Part shown: piece by piece, positions 28,132-36,703 of the stretch
Layout of the letters: each line of letters begins with the position of its first letter
How positions within the stretch are numbered: position 1 is the stretch's first letter
Assembly: GCA_016708025.1 (NCBI GenBank)
Contig: JADJGQ010000001.1
Coordinates: 1,422,156-1,486,155, forward strand
DNA length: 64,000 nucleotides
Source: a bacterium
GTDB lineage: Bacteria > Zixibacteria > MSB-5A5 > GN15 > FEB-12
Reading direction: 5' to 3'
The notes under the pieces: model-generated
What the model was told of the DNA's origin: nothing
Databases searched by the model: none
The model's input: the letters and a program-made list of their open reading frames with translations, nothing else
Program-made: the position numbers and the translations under genes

Positions 28132-28893
28132 TTACCAGTCCTTGCCTGTGTAGTCGCCGCCCTTGACAGACCTGCGCAATTTCTTCTGGATATCCTGCTC
28201 GTCATCTTTCAGCGCGTTCAGTAGTCGCTCAGCATCCTCTTTGGACATCTGCTTGGGCTGTCCCATCTGCTGCTGTTGTTGCTGCTGTTGCTGGTCTTTG
28301 TTCTGCTGATCCTGTTGCGCCTGATTCTGCTGCTGCTGGTCTTTCTGATCCTGGTTTTGATTCTGTTGATTCTGCTGGTCTTGCTGTTGCTGGTCCTGCT
28401 GCTGCTGGGTCGAATCAGACTTGTTCTGGCTATTGGGGTCCTGTTGCGGTTTGAGCTGCTCTTTCAGTTTCTTGCGCGATAACTCCAGGTTGAACTTGGC
28501 ATCGAGATCGTTCGGGTTCAGCTTCAGTGCCTCTTCGTACGACTTGATCGCATTCTGATAGTTATTCATGCGGAAATAGGTATTCCCCATATTGTAATGA
28601 GCCGCCGCTTCCACCTGTATATCCTGCGTGCGCAGCGCTTTCTGCAGCTTATCGATCGCCTCTTCGTAACTGCCGTCATTGGCCAACGCCGACCCGATAT
28701 TATAGTCTAATTCCGGCGAAGTTGGGTTATCGGCCTCTGCCGCCCGATACTCTTCAAGGGCAGACTTATAGTCCTTCTTTTTGTAAGCGTCATTCCCCTT
28801 CTTGACTGTCCCGATAAAATCGGCAAACACTGTCTGGGCGACAAATAAAAAGAGCACGGTTATCAGAAGCGATGACCTACGCATTGGGCGCAC
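28132..28893 (-). CDS. batC: BatC: TPR protein with a glutamine-rich linker
   Basis: A 253-residue protein with a signal peptide, three to four TPR repeats (KKGNDAYKKKDYKSALEEYR, AAHYNMGNTYFRMNNYQNAI and others), then a very Gln-rich segment at about residues 155-213 built of short Q/D/N runs, and a conserved C-terminal tail (KEDAERLLNALKDDEQD). The tail is characteristic of BatC-like proteins. The Gln tract is coded by CAG/CAA runs (28261-28440), a candidate for length variation. It overlaps batB by 17 bases. Confidence 0.9.
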   Translation of the reverse strand: MRPMRRSSLLITVLFLFVAQTVFADFIGTVKKGNDAYKKKDYKSALEEYRAAEADNPTSPELDYNIGSALANDGSYEEAIDKLQKALRTQDIQVEAAAHYNMGNTYFRMNNYQNAIKSYEEALKLNPNDLDAKFNLELSRKKLKEQLKPQQDPNSQNKSDSTQQQQDQQQQDQQNQQNQNQDQKDQQQQNQAQQDQQNKDQQQQQQQQQMGQPKQMSKEDAERLLNALKDDEQDIQKKLRRSVKGGDYTGKDW

Positions 28894-29899
28894 TCCCTGC
28901 AGCTTTCTTTCGTTCAGGAATGAAGAACTCTATCACGATCAGAAACAGCCCGAACAGCAACGGCCACTGGTACCGATCGTCATACTTGGTCACCAGCGTC
29001 CCTTCAAGTTCCTTCTTCTCCATACCGGCTATATCGTCAAAGATCCGGTCGAGTTCCATCTCGCCCGCAGATGCATTATAGAACTTTCCGCCGGTGGCCA
29101 GGCTGAGCTTGCGCAGTGTCGCCTCATCCAGCTTGGTCATGATCACTTCGCCGTTTTCATCCTTCTTGAAACCAACCTGATTCCCCTGCCGATCCAGGAT
29201 TGGAATAGGCTCGCCCGCCGGATTTCCGATTCCCACAGTGTAGACTTTGATCCCGTCGTTGCGTGCTTCTTCGGCCGACTGCTCGACATTCCCGCCGAAA
29301 TCTTCCCCGTCGGTCAGGATGACCAGTACTTTGTGTTTTTTCTCTTTCGACTCAAACGATTTCTGCGCCACCTGGATCGCTGAACCGATCGAGGTCCCCT
29401 GCACAGAGACCGACTGGTTGTCCATCACCTGCAACAGGAGCCGCGCGGTTCCGAGGTCCAGCGTCAAGGGGCATTGCACAAACGCTTCCCCGGCAAACGC
29501 AATCAGCCCGATCCGGTCTCCTTTGAGGCGATCGATGATCGACCTCAGTTCCTGCTTTGCCTTCTCCAGCCGATTCGGCTTCATATCCTGCGCCAGCATC
29601 GAATTCGACACGTCGAGAGCGACTATAATGTCAATCCCCTCACGCTTGAGCATCTCCAGATGAGTACCGAACTGAAGGCGGGCCAGCGCTACGACTATGA
29701 ATGACAACCCAAGAACCAAAAAGATCGCTTTGGTCCGCTGGCGAGCGAAACTGATATACGGCGCTGTCCTGAGGATGAGCGGAAGGTCGCCAAATCGGGA
29801 AAGTATCTTCTTCTTCCGGTTAATCGCCCAAAAGAGAAATACTCCGACCAGCAAAACTCCCAGCAGAAGCGCAAAATGTAGTGGCTCGGCAAATCTCAT
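28877..29899 (-). CDS. batB: BatB: membrane-anchored von Willebrand factor A protein
   Basis: A 340-residue protein with two N-terminal helices, a VWA domain and a C-terminal helix. The metal-ion site (MIDAS) is intact: DVSNSM at about residue 94, the conserved Thr in TSIGSAI, and LTDGEDFGG. The linker IDIIVALDVSNSMLAQDMK is typical of BatA/BatB. Spacing to batA is three bases. It is thought to form a membrane complex with BatA and the MoxR ATPase (family knowledge). Confidence 0.92.
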   Translation of the reverse strand: MRFAEPLHFALLLGVLLVGVFLFWAINRKKKILSRFGDLPLILRTAPYISFARQRTKAIFLVLGLSFIVVALARLQFGTHLEMLKREGIDIIVALDVSNSMLAQDMKPNRLEKAKQELRSIIDRLKGDRIGLIAFAGEAFVQCPLTLDLGTARLLLQVMDNQSVSVQGTSIGSAIQVAQKSFESKEKKHKVLVILTDGEDFGGNVEQSAEEARNDGIKVYTVGIGNPAGEPIPILDRQGNQVGFKKDENGEVIMTKLDEATLRKLSLATGGKFYNASAGEMELDRIFDDIAGMEKKELEGTLVTKYDDRYQWPLLFGLFLIVIEFFIPERKKAAGSAPNA

Positions 29900-29902
29900 A
29901 GC

Positions 29903-30949
29903 TTACGGCAGTTTCCTGAAATAGCTGTTGGCCAATACGATCTCAAGCATCAGCAGGGCCAGCCCAGCATAGGTAAACCAGTGAAACAGTTCTTTATATT
30001 GAACGTGCGATGCTACCTTTCGTTCGGTCTTCTCCAGTTCATCGATCCGGGTGTAGATCTCTTCCAGCTCTTCGCCCGATCTTGCCCGGAAGTATTTACC
30101 GCCCGTCCGATCTGCGATCTGTTGAAGCGACTTCTCATCGATTTTGGTCGGCTGATAAACGTATCGTTTGCCGAAAATCGGATCCTGCACCGGGAACATC
30201 GCATTCCCCGGCTTGCCGCAACCGATCGTGTATACCTTGATGTCCATCGCCTGGGCAAGGTTTGCGGCCGTCATCGGATCGATCTCGCCGGCATTATTCT
30301 CACCATCGGTCAAAAGGATGATCACTTTGGATTTCGACTCGCTCTCACGCAGTCGATTGACCGCCGTGGCGATTCCCATTCCAATTGCGGTCCCGTCATC
30401 AACAGTGCCAAAATCTACCTGGTCCACAAAATTAAGCAGGACACCGTAATCGGTGGTTAACGGGCACTGGGTGTACGCATATCGCGCAAAAACCACCAGC
30501 CCGATCCAGTCATTAGTTCGTTTCTGAACGAATTTCTTCAGCTCTTCTTTGGCAACATACAGGCGGTTGTTCGGCTTGAAATCCTCTGCGGTCATCGATG
30601 ATGACACGTCGAGCGCCATCATGATATCCACGCCCTCTGATGTCACGTCCGTTACCTCGGTTCCCGAGCGCGGACGGGCAAAGGCCAGAATCAGAAACGC
30701 CACCGCCAGGATTCGCAACAACGCCAGTACAAAACGATACCGCTGTCGATTGGACCGTGCCGCACGCTTGACGATCCGTACATCCGAATACTTTATGGTC
30801 GCCGACTGGAAGCGGTGTCTCCTGACATAGAAAAACCACATTACAGCCAGGAGCAGTAATCCACCCAGCAGGATCACCAGGGCCGGGATCACCAGCCCGG
30901 ATTCGCTGAAGAGATTGAGCGCCAGACCGCCAAATTCCATCGCGTTCAT
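29903..30949 (-). CDS. batA: BatA: membrane-anchored von Willebrand factor A protein
   Basis: A 348-residue VWA protein with the same plan as BatB: hydrophobic N-terminal helices, a MIDAS motif DVSSSMTAEDF, TAIGMGIATAVNRL, LLTDGENNAGEIDPMTAANL, and a C-terminal helix. The start overlaps the stop of the upstream BatD-like gene by four bases (30946-30949). An internal ATG three codons in (MEFGG) is equally plausible. Confidence 0.92.
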   Translation of the reverse strand: MNAMEFGGLALNLFSESGLVIPALVILLGGLLLLAVMWFFYVRRHRFQSATIKYSDVRIVKRAARSNRQRYRFVLALLRILAVAFLILAFARPRSGTEVTDVTSEGVDIMMALDVSSSMTAEDFKPNNRLYVAKEELKKFVQKRTNDWIGLVVFARYAYTQCPLTTDYGVLLNFVDQVDFGTVDDGTAIGMGIATAVNRLRESESKSKVIILLTDGENNAGEIDPMTAANLAQAMDIKVYTIGCGKPGNAMFPVQDPIFGKRYVYQPTKIDEKSLQQIADRTGGKYFRARSGEELEEIYTRIDELEKTERKVASHVQYKELFHWFTYAGLALLMLEIVLANSYFRKLP

Positions 30950-31980
30950 TTCCTGCCTCCTGTATCCGTGGAGGTCGGCGTTGTATTCGATGCCAGATGC
31001 ATCTGAGTCTGTTGGCGGCGCTCCTCTTCGATCCGTACCAGATTGACTATCGTATGGGCGGCCTCAAAGTCCTGTTCGGCACGGCTCCGTTCCGGAACGT
31101 ATTTGGCGAACTTCACCAGGTCGGCGTGCTGTAACAGATCCGAGGTCTGCCCGTAAAGCCCTTCCGGAAGGTCCATCCCCTTGAATATGACCAGGAACTC
31201 CTCGGTGGTCATATCAAGAACGGTGATTCGATAGACGCGCCCCAGGAAATCGCGGATGATCTCCGTCAACGCGACATAGTAATCCTTGTACTTTTCGTCA
31301 GCCAGAGTCGGTGATGACTGCAGGAGCGCCAGCTTTTCATAAGCGATCTCCCATGGCGGGCGAAGGTCAACGTAGGCTCCCGCCTCGGGACGCTTGCGCA
31401 ATTTCCACCACAACGCAAACGCGATGAGGAGAATCATCAACGAGCCGCCCAGCAAATAGTACGGGACCCAGTTCCGTTTAAACTCATACGGGTCTTTCAC
31501 CGGGCGAATATCAACCGAATCTCCCGCATTCTCCAGCATCGACTTGATCTTGATCGGAACCGGCTCAGCTAACATCACCTTTCGCGTTTTGTCAGGCAAT
31601 TCAAATAGGATAGGGATCGCCGGAATCACATAGTCGCCGGTCGTGAATGTGCTCAGCACGAAAGTCGTGGTTGTCTGAACTCGGCCGCCCTCCAGCTTCT
31701 TCTCTTTGTCCGGATCGTAATCCTTGACATCAAATGCCCCCAGATTGGCGCCAAGTGGCGGAGGGATCAAGGTGATCGCTGAATCGTGTTCGATTGTCAC
31801 CTCATATGTGATGAGGTCTCCAATGAACACTTCCGCCTTGTCCACCGAGGTTGTTATCTGGATCCCTGGAATTGATTGCACTGTGTCTGCCCCAGACTGG
31901 GCATACACCGCCCCAGTCGCCAAACAGAGCGACAGGCAAATCAGAAGCTTAAGAAAGGGTATAGTCGGTCGAATCTTCAT
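30946..31980 (-). CDS. BatD-like membrane protein of the Bat operon
   Basis: A 344-residue protein with a signal peptide (cleavage after VYA, leaving N-terminal Gln), a beta-sandwich domain resembling the first BatD domain (TSVDKAEVFIGDLITYEVTI), one transmembrane helix near residues 173-191, and a helical cytoplasmic domain with PPWEIAYEKLALLQSS and YRITVLDMTTEEFLVIF. Genes of this layout, related to DUF4381, are common in Bat operons between DUF58 and BatA. It likely anchors or couples the VWA proteins, but this is inference. Confidence 0.75.
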   Translation of the reverse strand: MKIRPTIPFLKLLICLSLCLATGAVYAQSGADTVQSIPGIQITTSVDKAEVFIGDLITYEVTIEHDSAITLIPPPLGANLGAFDVKDYDPDKEKKLEGGRVQTTTTFVLSTFTTGDYVIPAIPILFELPDKTRKVMLAEPVPIKIKSMLENAGDSVDIRPVKDPYEFKRNWVPYYLLGGSLMILLIAFALWWKLRKRPEAGAYVDLRPPWEIAYEKLALLQSSPTLADEKYKDYYVALTEIIRDFLGRVYRITVLDMTTEEFLVIFKGMDLPEGLYGQTSDLLQHADLVKFAKYVPERSRAEQDFEAAHTIVNLVRIEEERRQQTQMHLASNTTPTSTDTGGRK

Positions 31981-32889
31981 CTACAGGTTCTGATCCAGAA
32001 ATTCCACATTTTCGGCTTTCGCCAGATCATCCAGGTATTGCGCATAGGCCGCTTGAGCCTTCTGCGATTGATAATCCATAAATACTTCTGCCCGCACAGA
32101 ATCATACGGCTTGCTGGCATAGCGCGTATCGCGATTCGCCAGATAGAAATTGCGGACATCCGCGGAATCCAGCTCCATCTCCGGAAAGACCTTTTCAGCA
32201 AGATACTTCTGCACGACCAAAGATTTGATCATCTGGTCTTTCCGTTCGGCAACTTCCGGGTCACGATCCATCCCCTCGCGAAGGGCCGCGCGGTACATTA
32301 ATTCGACTCCGACATACTGCCGCAGAAACTCACGCTTCGATTCCATAGACGTGATCTGTAGTTGCGTTTGCTCCGGCAGCGACTGGATCTGTTTTTCGAC
32401 TTCCGAGCGATAGATCGTCCTGCCGCCCACTTTGGCTACCGCCAAATCACCGGGCACCTGCGGCTTTGCGTCGATATCGGTTGCCGCACCCAATTCGCGG
32501 CGGGCGTCAAGGTGGTGTCCCATTTTTTCGAGCGAGACGACCAGATTCTGCGATGCTTCGGTGACGAACGATCCGTTCTGATCGTATTCGCGCGCGCGCA
32601 CATACCAGGCCGCCGCACTGGCATAATCATTCAGATCCTCGAAATAGACCTTCCCGATCAGGAAGCTGATATTCCCCTTCTGGCTTTCGTCCAGCCCGCC
32701 ATACTGTAGAATGGCCTGATATTCTTCGATCGCCGCCGCGTACAGCTTGTTGTCCCGAAGTTCTCCGGCGATCTTCTTGGCTTTGTCCACATCCAACTTG
32801 GGGCCACCCGCATTGCAGCCGGCCATCACCGCCAGGCCGCACAGCAGCAAAGCGATCAGTATCTGTTTGCCCGGACGATATCCCTGCAT
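31981..32889 (-). CDS. SurA-like lipoprotein with TPR repeats (no PPIase domain seen)
   Basis: A 302-residue lipoprotein with lipobox LAVMAGC. Residues 30-130 contain TPR-like helices (AAAIEEYQAILQYGGLDESQ; YASAAAWYVRAREYDQNG). Residues 150-300 resemble the SurA N-terminal chaperone region: VAKVGGRTIYRSEVEKQIQS, ELMYRAALREGMDRDPEV, KSLVVQKYLAEKVFP, and FYLANRDTRYASKPYDSVRA. No parvulin domain follows. It may be a periplasmic chaperone dedicated to the Bat complex. It starts five bases after the DUF58 stop. Confidence 0.75.
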   Translation of the reverse strand: MQGYRPGKQILIALLLCGLAVMAGCNAGGPKLDVDKAKKIAGELRDNKLYAAAIEEYQAILQYGGLDESQKGNISFLIGKVYFEDLNDYASAAAWYVRAREYDQNGSFVTEASQNLVVSLEKMGHHLDARRELGAATDIDAKPQVPGDLAVAKVGGRTIYRSEVEKQIQSLPEQTQLQITSMESKREFLRQYVGVELMYRAALREGMDRDPEVAERKDQMIKSLVVQKYLAEKVFPEMELDSADVRNFYLANRDTRYASKPYDSVRAEVFMDYQSQKAQAAYAQYLDDLAKAENVEFLDQNL

Positions 32890-32894
32890 AATCG

Positions 32895-33770
32895 TTACAG
32901 TCTCCGTTCACGCATCTTAAAGAAGTTGATCAATGGCACGATGTACGATTGATCGGTACGTATATTAATGAAGTCGAGATTGATCAATTGGAAACTCCGC
33001 TTCAGAGCGGAAACATCTTCCTGCGAGCGCGCCGCGAACTCTCGACGAAACGCCTTTGACCCGGTGTCTACCAGGATCACTTCGCCGGTCTCGGCATCTT
33101 CAAGTTCGATCAATCCAAAATCCTCGAATACAGTCTCGCGCGGATCGGTCACCTTGATCCCGATGATATCATGTTTATTGTTGGCGACCTGCAACGGCTT
33201 GTAGAACCCCTCCGACATGAAGTCGGAGATCAGGAAGATCACTGACTTGCGACGGATAACGCGCGAAAGATACTGAAGCGCCCCGGCGATATCGGTTGTT
33301 ATCCCGGTCGGCTTGAAATAGAGTATCTCCCGGATCAACCGGAGCACATGGGCACGACCCTTCTTGGGCGGGACGAATTTCTCGATCCGGTCCGTGAAGA
33401 TGATCAGCCCGACCTTGTCATTATTCTTGATGGCTGAGAATGCCAACAGCGCACAGAGTTCCGCCGCTGTCTCAGACTTGAACCGTTCCTTGGTGCCGAA
33501 ACGACCCGATGACGACGCATCAAACAGCAAGACGACAGACAGCTCGCGCTCTTCACGAAACTTCTTGATATACGGCTGCCCGGTCCGGGCGGTCACGTTC
33601 CAGTCGATCAACCGGATATCATCCCCCGGTTGATACTGGCGTACCTCCTCGAACTCCATCCCCTGTCCCTTGAAAGTGGAATGGTATTCGCCGGAAAAAA
33701 GGTCGTTGACCAGTCGCCGCGTGCGGATCTCGATCCGTCTTACTTTTCTGAGTATCTCTTTCGGGATCAT
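32895..33770 (-). CDS. DUF58 domain-containing protein (VWA-like, MoxR partner)
   Basis: A 291-residue cytoplasmic protein of the DUF58 family, usually encoded next to MoxR. Signature GEYHSTFKGQGMEFEEVRQYQPGDD (seen in parts), then IRLIDWNVTARTGQPYIKKF and the VWA-like strand LSVVLLFDASSSGRFGT. The annotated frame could begin at 33851. The ATG at 33770, eight bases after the moxR stop, matches the family N-terminus (MIPKEILRKVRRIEIRTRR) and is preferred. Confidence 0.92.
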   Translation of the reverse strand: MIPKEILRKVRRIEIRTRRLVNDLFSGEYHSTFKGQGMEFEEVRQYQPGDDIRLIDWNVTARTGQPYIKKFREERELSVVLLFDASSSGRFGTKERFKSETAAELCALLAFSAIKNNDKVGLIIFTDRIEKFVPPKKGRAHVLRLIREILYFKPTGITTDIAGALQYLSRVIRRKSVIFLISDFMSEGFYKPLQVANNKHDIIGIKVTDPRETVFEDFGLIELEDAETGEVILVDTGSKAFRREFAARSQEDVSALKRSFQLINLDFINIRTDQSYIVPLINFFKMRERRL

Positions 33771-33777
33771 GCTCTGC

Positions 33778-34767
33778 TCATGGAACGTCGATCGCGTCAA
33801 ACACCTTCTTGACGATATCATCCGAGGTGATCTCTTCAGCCTCGGCCTCATAGGTCAACAGCACGCGGTGACGCAGGACATCGGGGCCGATCGCCTTGAT
33901 ATCCTCCGGCGTCACATAGCCGCGTCCACGCAGGAACGCATGCGCCTTGGCCGCCAGGTTCAGGTAGATCGTCGCACGCGGCGACGCTCCGAATGAGATC
34001 AGGCTCGACAGGTCATTCAACCGGTACTTCTGCGGCTCGCGGGTCGCGAAGATCAGGTTGATGATATACTCTTTGATCTTTTCATCGACATAGATCGAGC
34101 GCACCACCTCGCGCGCGCGCACGATATCCTGCGGAGAGATCACCTTCTCTACTTTACGTGTCTCGACCGCTGTATTCCTGTCCATGATCTCCCGCTCTTC
34201 GGCCGGAGTCGGATAGGTTACTTTCAACATCAACATGAATCGATCGACTTGAGCTTCCGGAAGCGGATAGGTTCCTTCCTGCTCGATCGGGTTCTGCGTT
34301 GCCATCACGAGGAACGGTTCATCCAGCTTATAGGTGGTGTCGCCGATCGTCACCTGACGTTCCTGCATTGCTTCCAACAGCGCTGACTGCACTTTGGCAG
34401 GAGCGCGGTTGATTTCGTCAGCCAGGATGATATTGGCAAAGACCGGACCCTTGCGAACAGTAAACTCCGCCTTCTGCGGATTGTAGATCATCGTGCCGAT
34501 CAGGTCGGCCGGAAGCAGGTCGGGGGTGAACTGCAGTCGGCTGAACTTCACCTGAATCGCGTCCGAGAGAGTTTTCACCGACAGCGTTTTCGCCAGTCCC
34601 GGCACACCCTCGATCAGGATATGACCGTTCGCCAGTATACCGATCAGCAGTCGGTCGATCAGGTAACGCTGGCCGACGATGACATTGCTGATCTGACCCT
34701 GCAGCTTGTCGACAAACGAGGATTCTCGCTCGACCACTGCCTGGATCTGTTGAATATCCGTGTGCAT
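33778..34767 (-). CDS. MoxR-family AAA+ ATPase
   Basis: A 329-residue AAA+ ATPase. The Walker A variant LIEGVPGLAKTLSVKTLS, Walker B IILADEINRAPAKVQSALLE, sensor 1 FLVMATQNPIEQEGTYPLPE, and the arginine-rich lid SFGASPRATIYLNLAAKAHA are all present. It probably acts as a chaperone-like remodeller of VWA proteins. It lies between a BatD-like gene (12 bases upstream) and DUF58. Confidence 0.95.
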   Translation of the reverse strand: MHTDIQQIQAVVERESSFVDKLQGQISNVIVGQRYLIDRLLIGILANGHILIEGVPGLAKTLSVKTLSDAIQVKFSRLQFTPDLLPADLIGTMIYNPQKAEFTVRKGPVFANIILADEINRAPAKVQSALLEAMQERQVTIGDTTYKLDEPFLVMATQNPIEQEGTYPLPEAQVDRFMLMLKVTYPTPAEEREIMDRNTAVETRKVEKVISPQDIVRAREVVRSIYVDEKIKEYIINLIFATREPQKYRLNDLSSLISFGASPRATIYLNLAAKAHAFLRGRGYVTPEDIKAIGPDVLRHRVLLTYEAEAEEITSDDIVKKVFDAIDVP

Positions 34768-34779
34768 CGATCCTCCACT

Positions 34780-35664
34780 CTATTTCTTCATCTGCATTTG
34801 TTCGAAATACTGCCGGACTTCTGCCTCGAGACGGATCGTCTCGCCCGGCGCCGGGGGTAACGGACTGAATTTCTCACGATCGGCACGAAGCAACCAGCCG
34901 GTCAGCTTCTCTTTGTCGGATTCCGACAACTTGGTCTCCCGAATCGCGGAAGCGATCTCTTCCGCCGATCGACCCGTACAATCTACCTTCAATTGATCCT
35001 GCGCAAACTTCACCAATAGCTTATACAATCCGGTCTGGAAGCGCTTCAAATCGCCAGCCGACTCACCCGCCAGATGCGTCAGTTTCTCCAGAAACTCTGC
35101 CGATGGTACCTGTTTTACCGGGACCGGGCTCTTCCGCCCCCGCAGGAATAAAAGCACCCCAAACCCGGCAACGGCCAATACCACCACCCAGATCAGAATC
35201 CATCCCCAAATCGGTAATACCCCAAACAACCCAGTCGATGTTGAGTTCGGAATGGCCGCCGCGACGGTCAGCATCATTGACGAGGTCGTCAGATCTCCAG
35301 GAATCGAATCCGGCCAGGCCAGATAATGAATCGTCATTGGCTCAACGCGAGCTGTCCCGGAACCGGTCGGAACTAAAGTAAACGTGAATGTTTTCCGTGT
35401 AACTTCTCCGGTAGCAGTCACTTGCGATGCGACCGAAGTGGCGAAGCGCTGAACCCGAAGCTTCTCGAGGGTGGGCTGAAGCGGTCGGTCAAACAGGTAT
35501 GCCGTCTGTCCACCTGGCCATTCGACTGTGATAGTGAGGGTCGCCTGCTCTTCGAATGCCATCGACGTCTTGTCGAGCGATTGGGATAGATCTATCCCCA
35601 TCGCCGTGGTGGCGAGCAGAAGCAAACTGAATATGTTAAACAGCCTGAATATCAATTGTGTCAT
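34780..35664 (-). CDS. BatD-like membrane protein, first gene of the Bat operon
   Basis: A 294-residue protein with a signal peptide, a BatD-type beta domain (LDKTSMAFEEQATLTITVEW; TRKTFTFTLVPTGSGTARVE), one transmembrane helix (residues 153-174, WGWILIWVVVLAVAGFGVLL) and a helical cytoplasmic tail with DQLKVDCTGRSAEEIASAIR. It is a third BatD-like gene in the operon. A good promoter lies upstream (35708-35735), so this is the first gene of the transcript. Confidence 0.72.
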   Translation of the reverse strand: MTQLIFRLFNIFSLLLLATTAMGIDLSQSLDKTSMAFEEQATLTITVEWPGGQTAYLFDRPLQPTLEKLRVQRFATSVASQVTATGEVTRKTFTFTLVPTGSGTARVEPMTIHYLAWPDSIPGDLTTSSMMLTVAAAIPNSTSTGLFGVLPIWGWILIWVVVLAVAGFGVLLFLRGRKSPVPVKQVPSAEFLEKLTHLAGESAGDLKRFQTGLYKLLVKFAQDQLKVDCTGRSAEEIASAIRETKLSESDKEKLTGWLLRADREKFSPLPPAPGETIRLEAEVRQYFEQMQMKK

Positions 35665-35707
35665 AGTCCCTGAAAGGTTTCCCGGCCAGATCTCGGGCGG
35701 GTCAACT

Positions 35708-35735
35708 AAACTAAACCCTGATAACGCTTTGTCAA
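35708..35735 (-). promoter_or_regulatory. Promoter of the Bat operon
   Basis: On the minus strand, a perfect TTGACA (plus 35730-35735), a 16-base spacer and TAGTTT (plus 35708-35713). The gap between the Bat operon and the UbiA gene is 35665-35823; no convincing terminator hairpin with a T tract was found in it. Confidence 0.65.
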
Positions 35736-35823
35736 GTTCTTTGCTGTCCGGGACAACCCCGCTATCATTCGACTTATACTGGTCCCGGCAACGGAGGTTT
35801 CAGCCGTTAACATTGTTTAACGT

Positions 35824-36666
35824 TCAGCCGATCAACAGGCTAGCCAATCCAACCAACATCCCGATTTTCAGCGACTGCCGCGCCCACGCGAGATGTGTGA
35901 CTGTCGGTTGCATCAGACTCAGCAGAAGCACCGCGGTCAATGGGATATTGAGCCCCACCAACACAATGAGTAAATAGAGCAGACCATACCACTCCATCGC
36001 ATAGGGGACAAAGGTCGATGCAGCTAATACCAGATACAACCCCAGGGCAATCCCGAGTGATGGCCGCACTCCCAGCCACAATGCAAGTGACGAGCTTCCC
36101 ACCCGGCGGTCCCCTTCCCTGTCCTCCACATCTTTAACAATCTCGCGTATTAAGTGAAACAGGAATGCAAAAACGGTCGCAATAAGTGGCCCCGGAAGTG
36201 TCAGCGCCGCCAAGGGATCAACTGCCAGGCCGCCGCACACAAAAGTCATCCCTGCCAAACTGGCCACAATCAGGTTTCCCACCAGCGGTATGCGCTTTAG
36301 TCCAAAGTTATATGCAAGCAACAGGACGATAGCCGTCAGCCCGATCAGTCCAACCAGTCGATTTGAAAAGAGAATGAGTAGTATCGCCAGTGCGTGGACC
36401 ACACCCGCCAACCACCAGACTTGATGCTCGGTCACGCTTCCTGAAGGCAACGGCCGATCCGGATGACTCACTCGGTCAGTCTCCCGATCCCGAATATCAT
36501 TGATCAGGTTTCCACCAGCACAAATGAAGAAGACCCCCGCCATGGCGACACTCAACTGGGGAGATATCCCAAAACCGACCGTCATATATGCGCCAACCCA
36601 AACGGAAAGAGCCGCCAAAAGACAATTACCGAATCTGATGAGCTGGAGGACTAAATGGATTGACAC
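35824..36666 (-). CDS. UbiA-family prenyltransferase (DGGGP-synthase-like)
   Basis: A polytopic prenyltransferase of about 280 residues with eight or nine helices. The two Asp-rich motifs that bind Mg-pyrophosphate are GNLINDIRDRETDRVSHPDR and REIVKDVEDREGDRR. Together with RPLPSGSVTEHQVWW they resemble the geranylgeranylglyceryl-phosphate, chlorophyll and menaquinone branch of UbiA. The frame is open up to 36846, overlapping the Omp85 gene, but the family N-terminus (LVLQLIRFGNCLL) suggests GTG 36666; no strong ribosome site is visible, so the start is uncertain. The acceptor is not determinable from sequence. Confidence 0.85.
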   Translation of the reverse strand: MSIHLVLQLIRFGNCLLAALSVWVGAYMTVGFGISPQLSVAMAGVFFICAGGNLINDIRDRETDRVSHPDRPLPSGSVTEHQVWWLAGVVHALAILLILFSNRLVGLIGLTAIVLLLAYNFGLKRIPLVGNLIVASLAGMTFVCGGLAVDPLAALTLPGPLIATVFAFLFHLIREIVKDVEDREGDRRVGSSSLALWLGVRPSLGIALGLYLVLAASTFVPYAMEWYGLLYLLIVLVGLNIPLTAVLLLSLMQPTVTHLAWARQSLKIGMLVGLASLLIG

Positions 36667-36703
36667 GCCGCAATCTAACACCGACGATTGCCGCCCGCAA
36701 GAT

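Noticed and set aside
28261..28482. Leucine-rich plus-strand open frame opposite batC.
   Set aside because: It is the mirror image of the CAG/CAA glutamine tract of batC and has no independent evidence.
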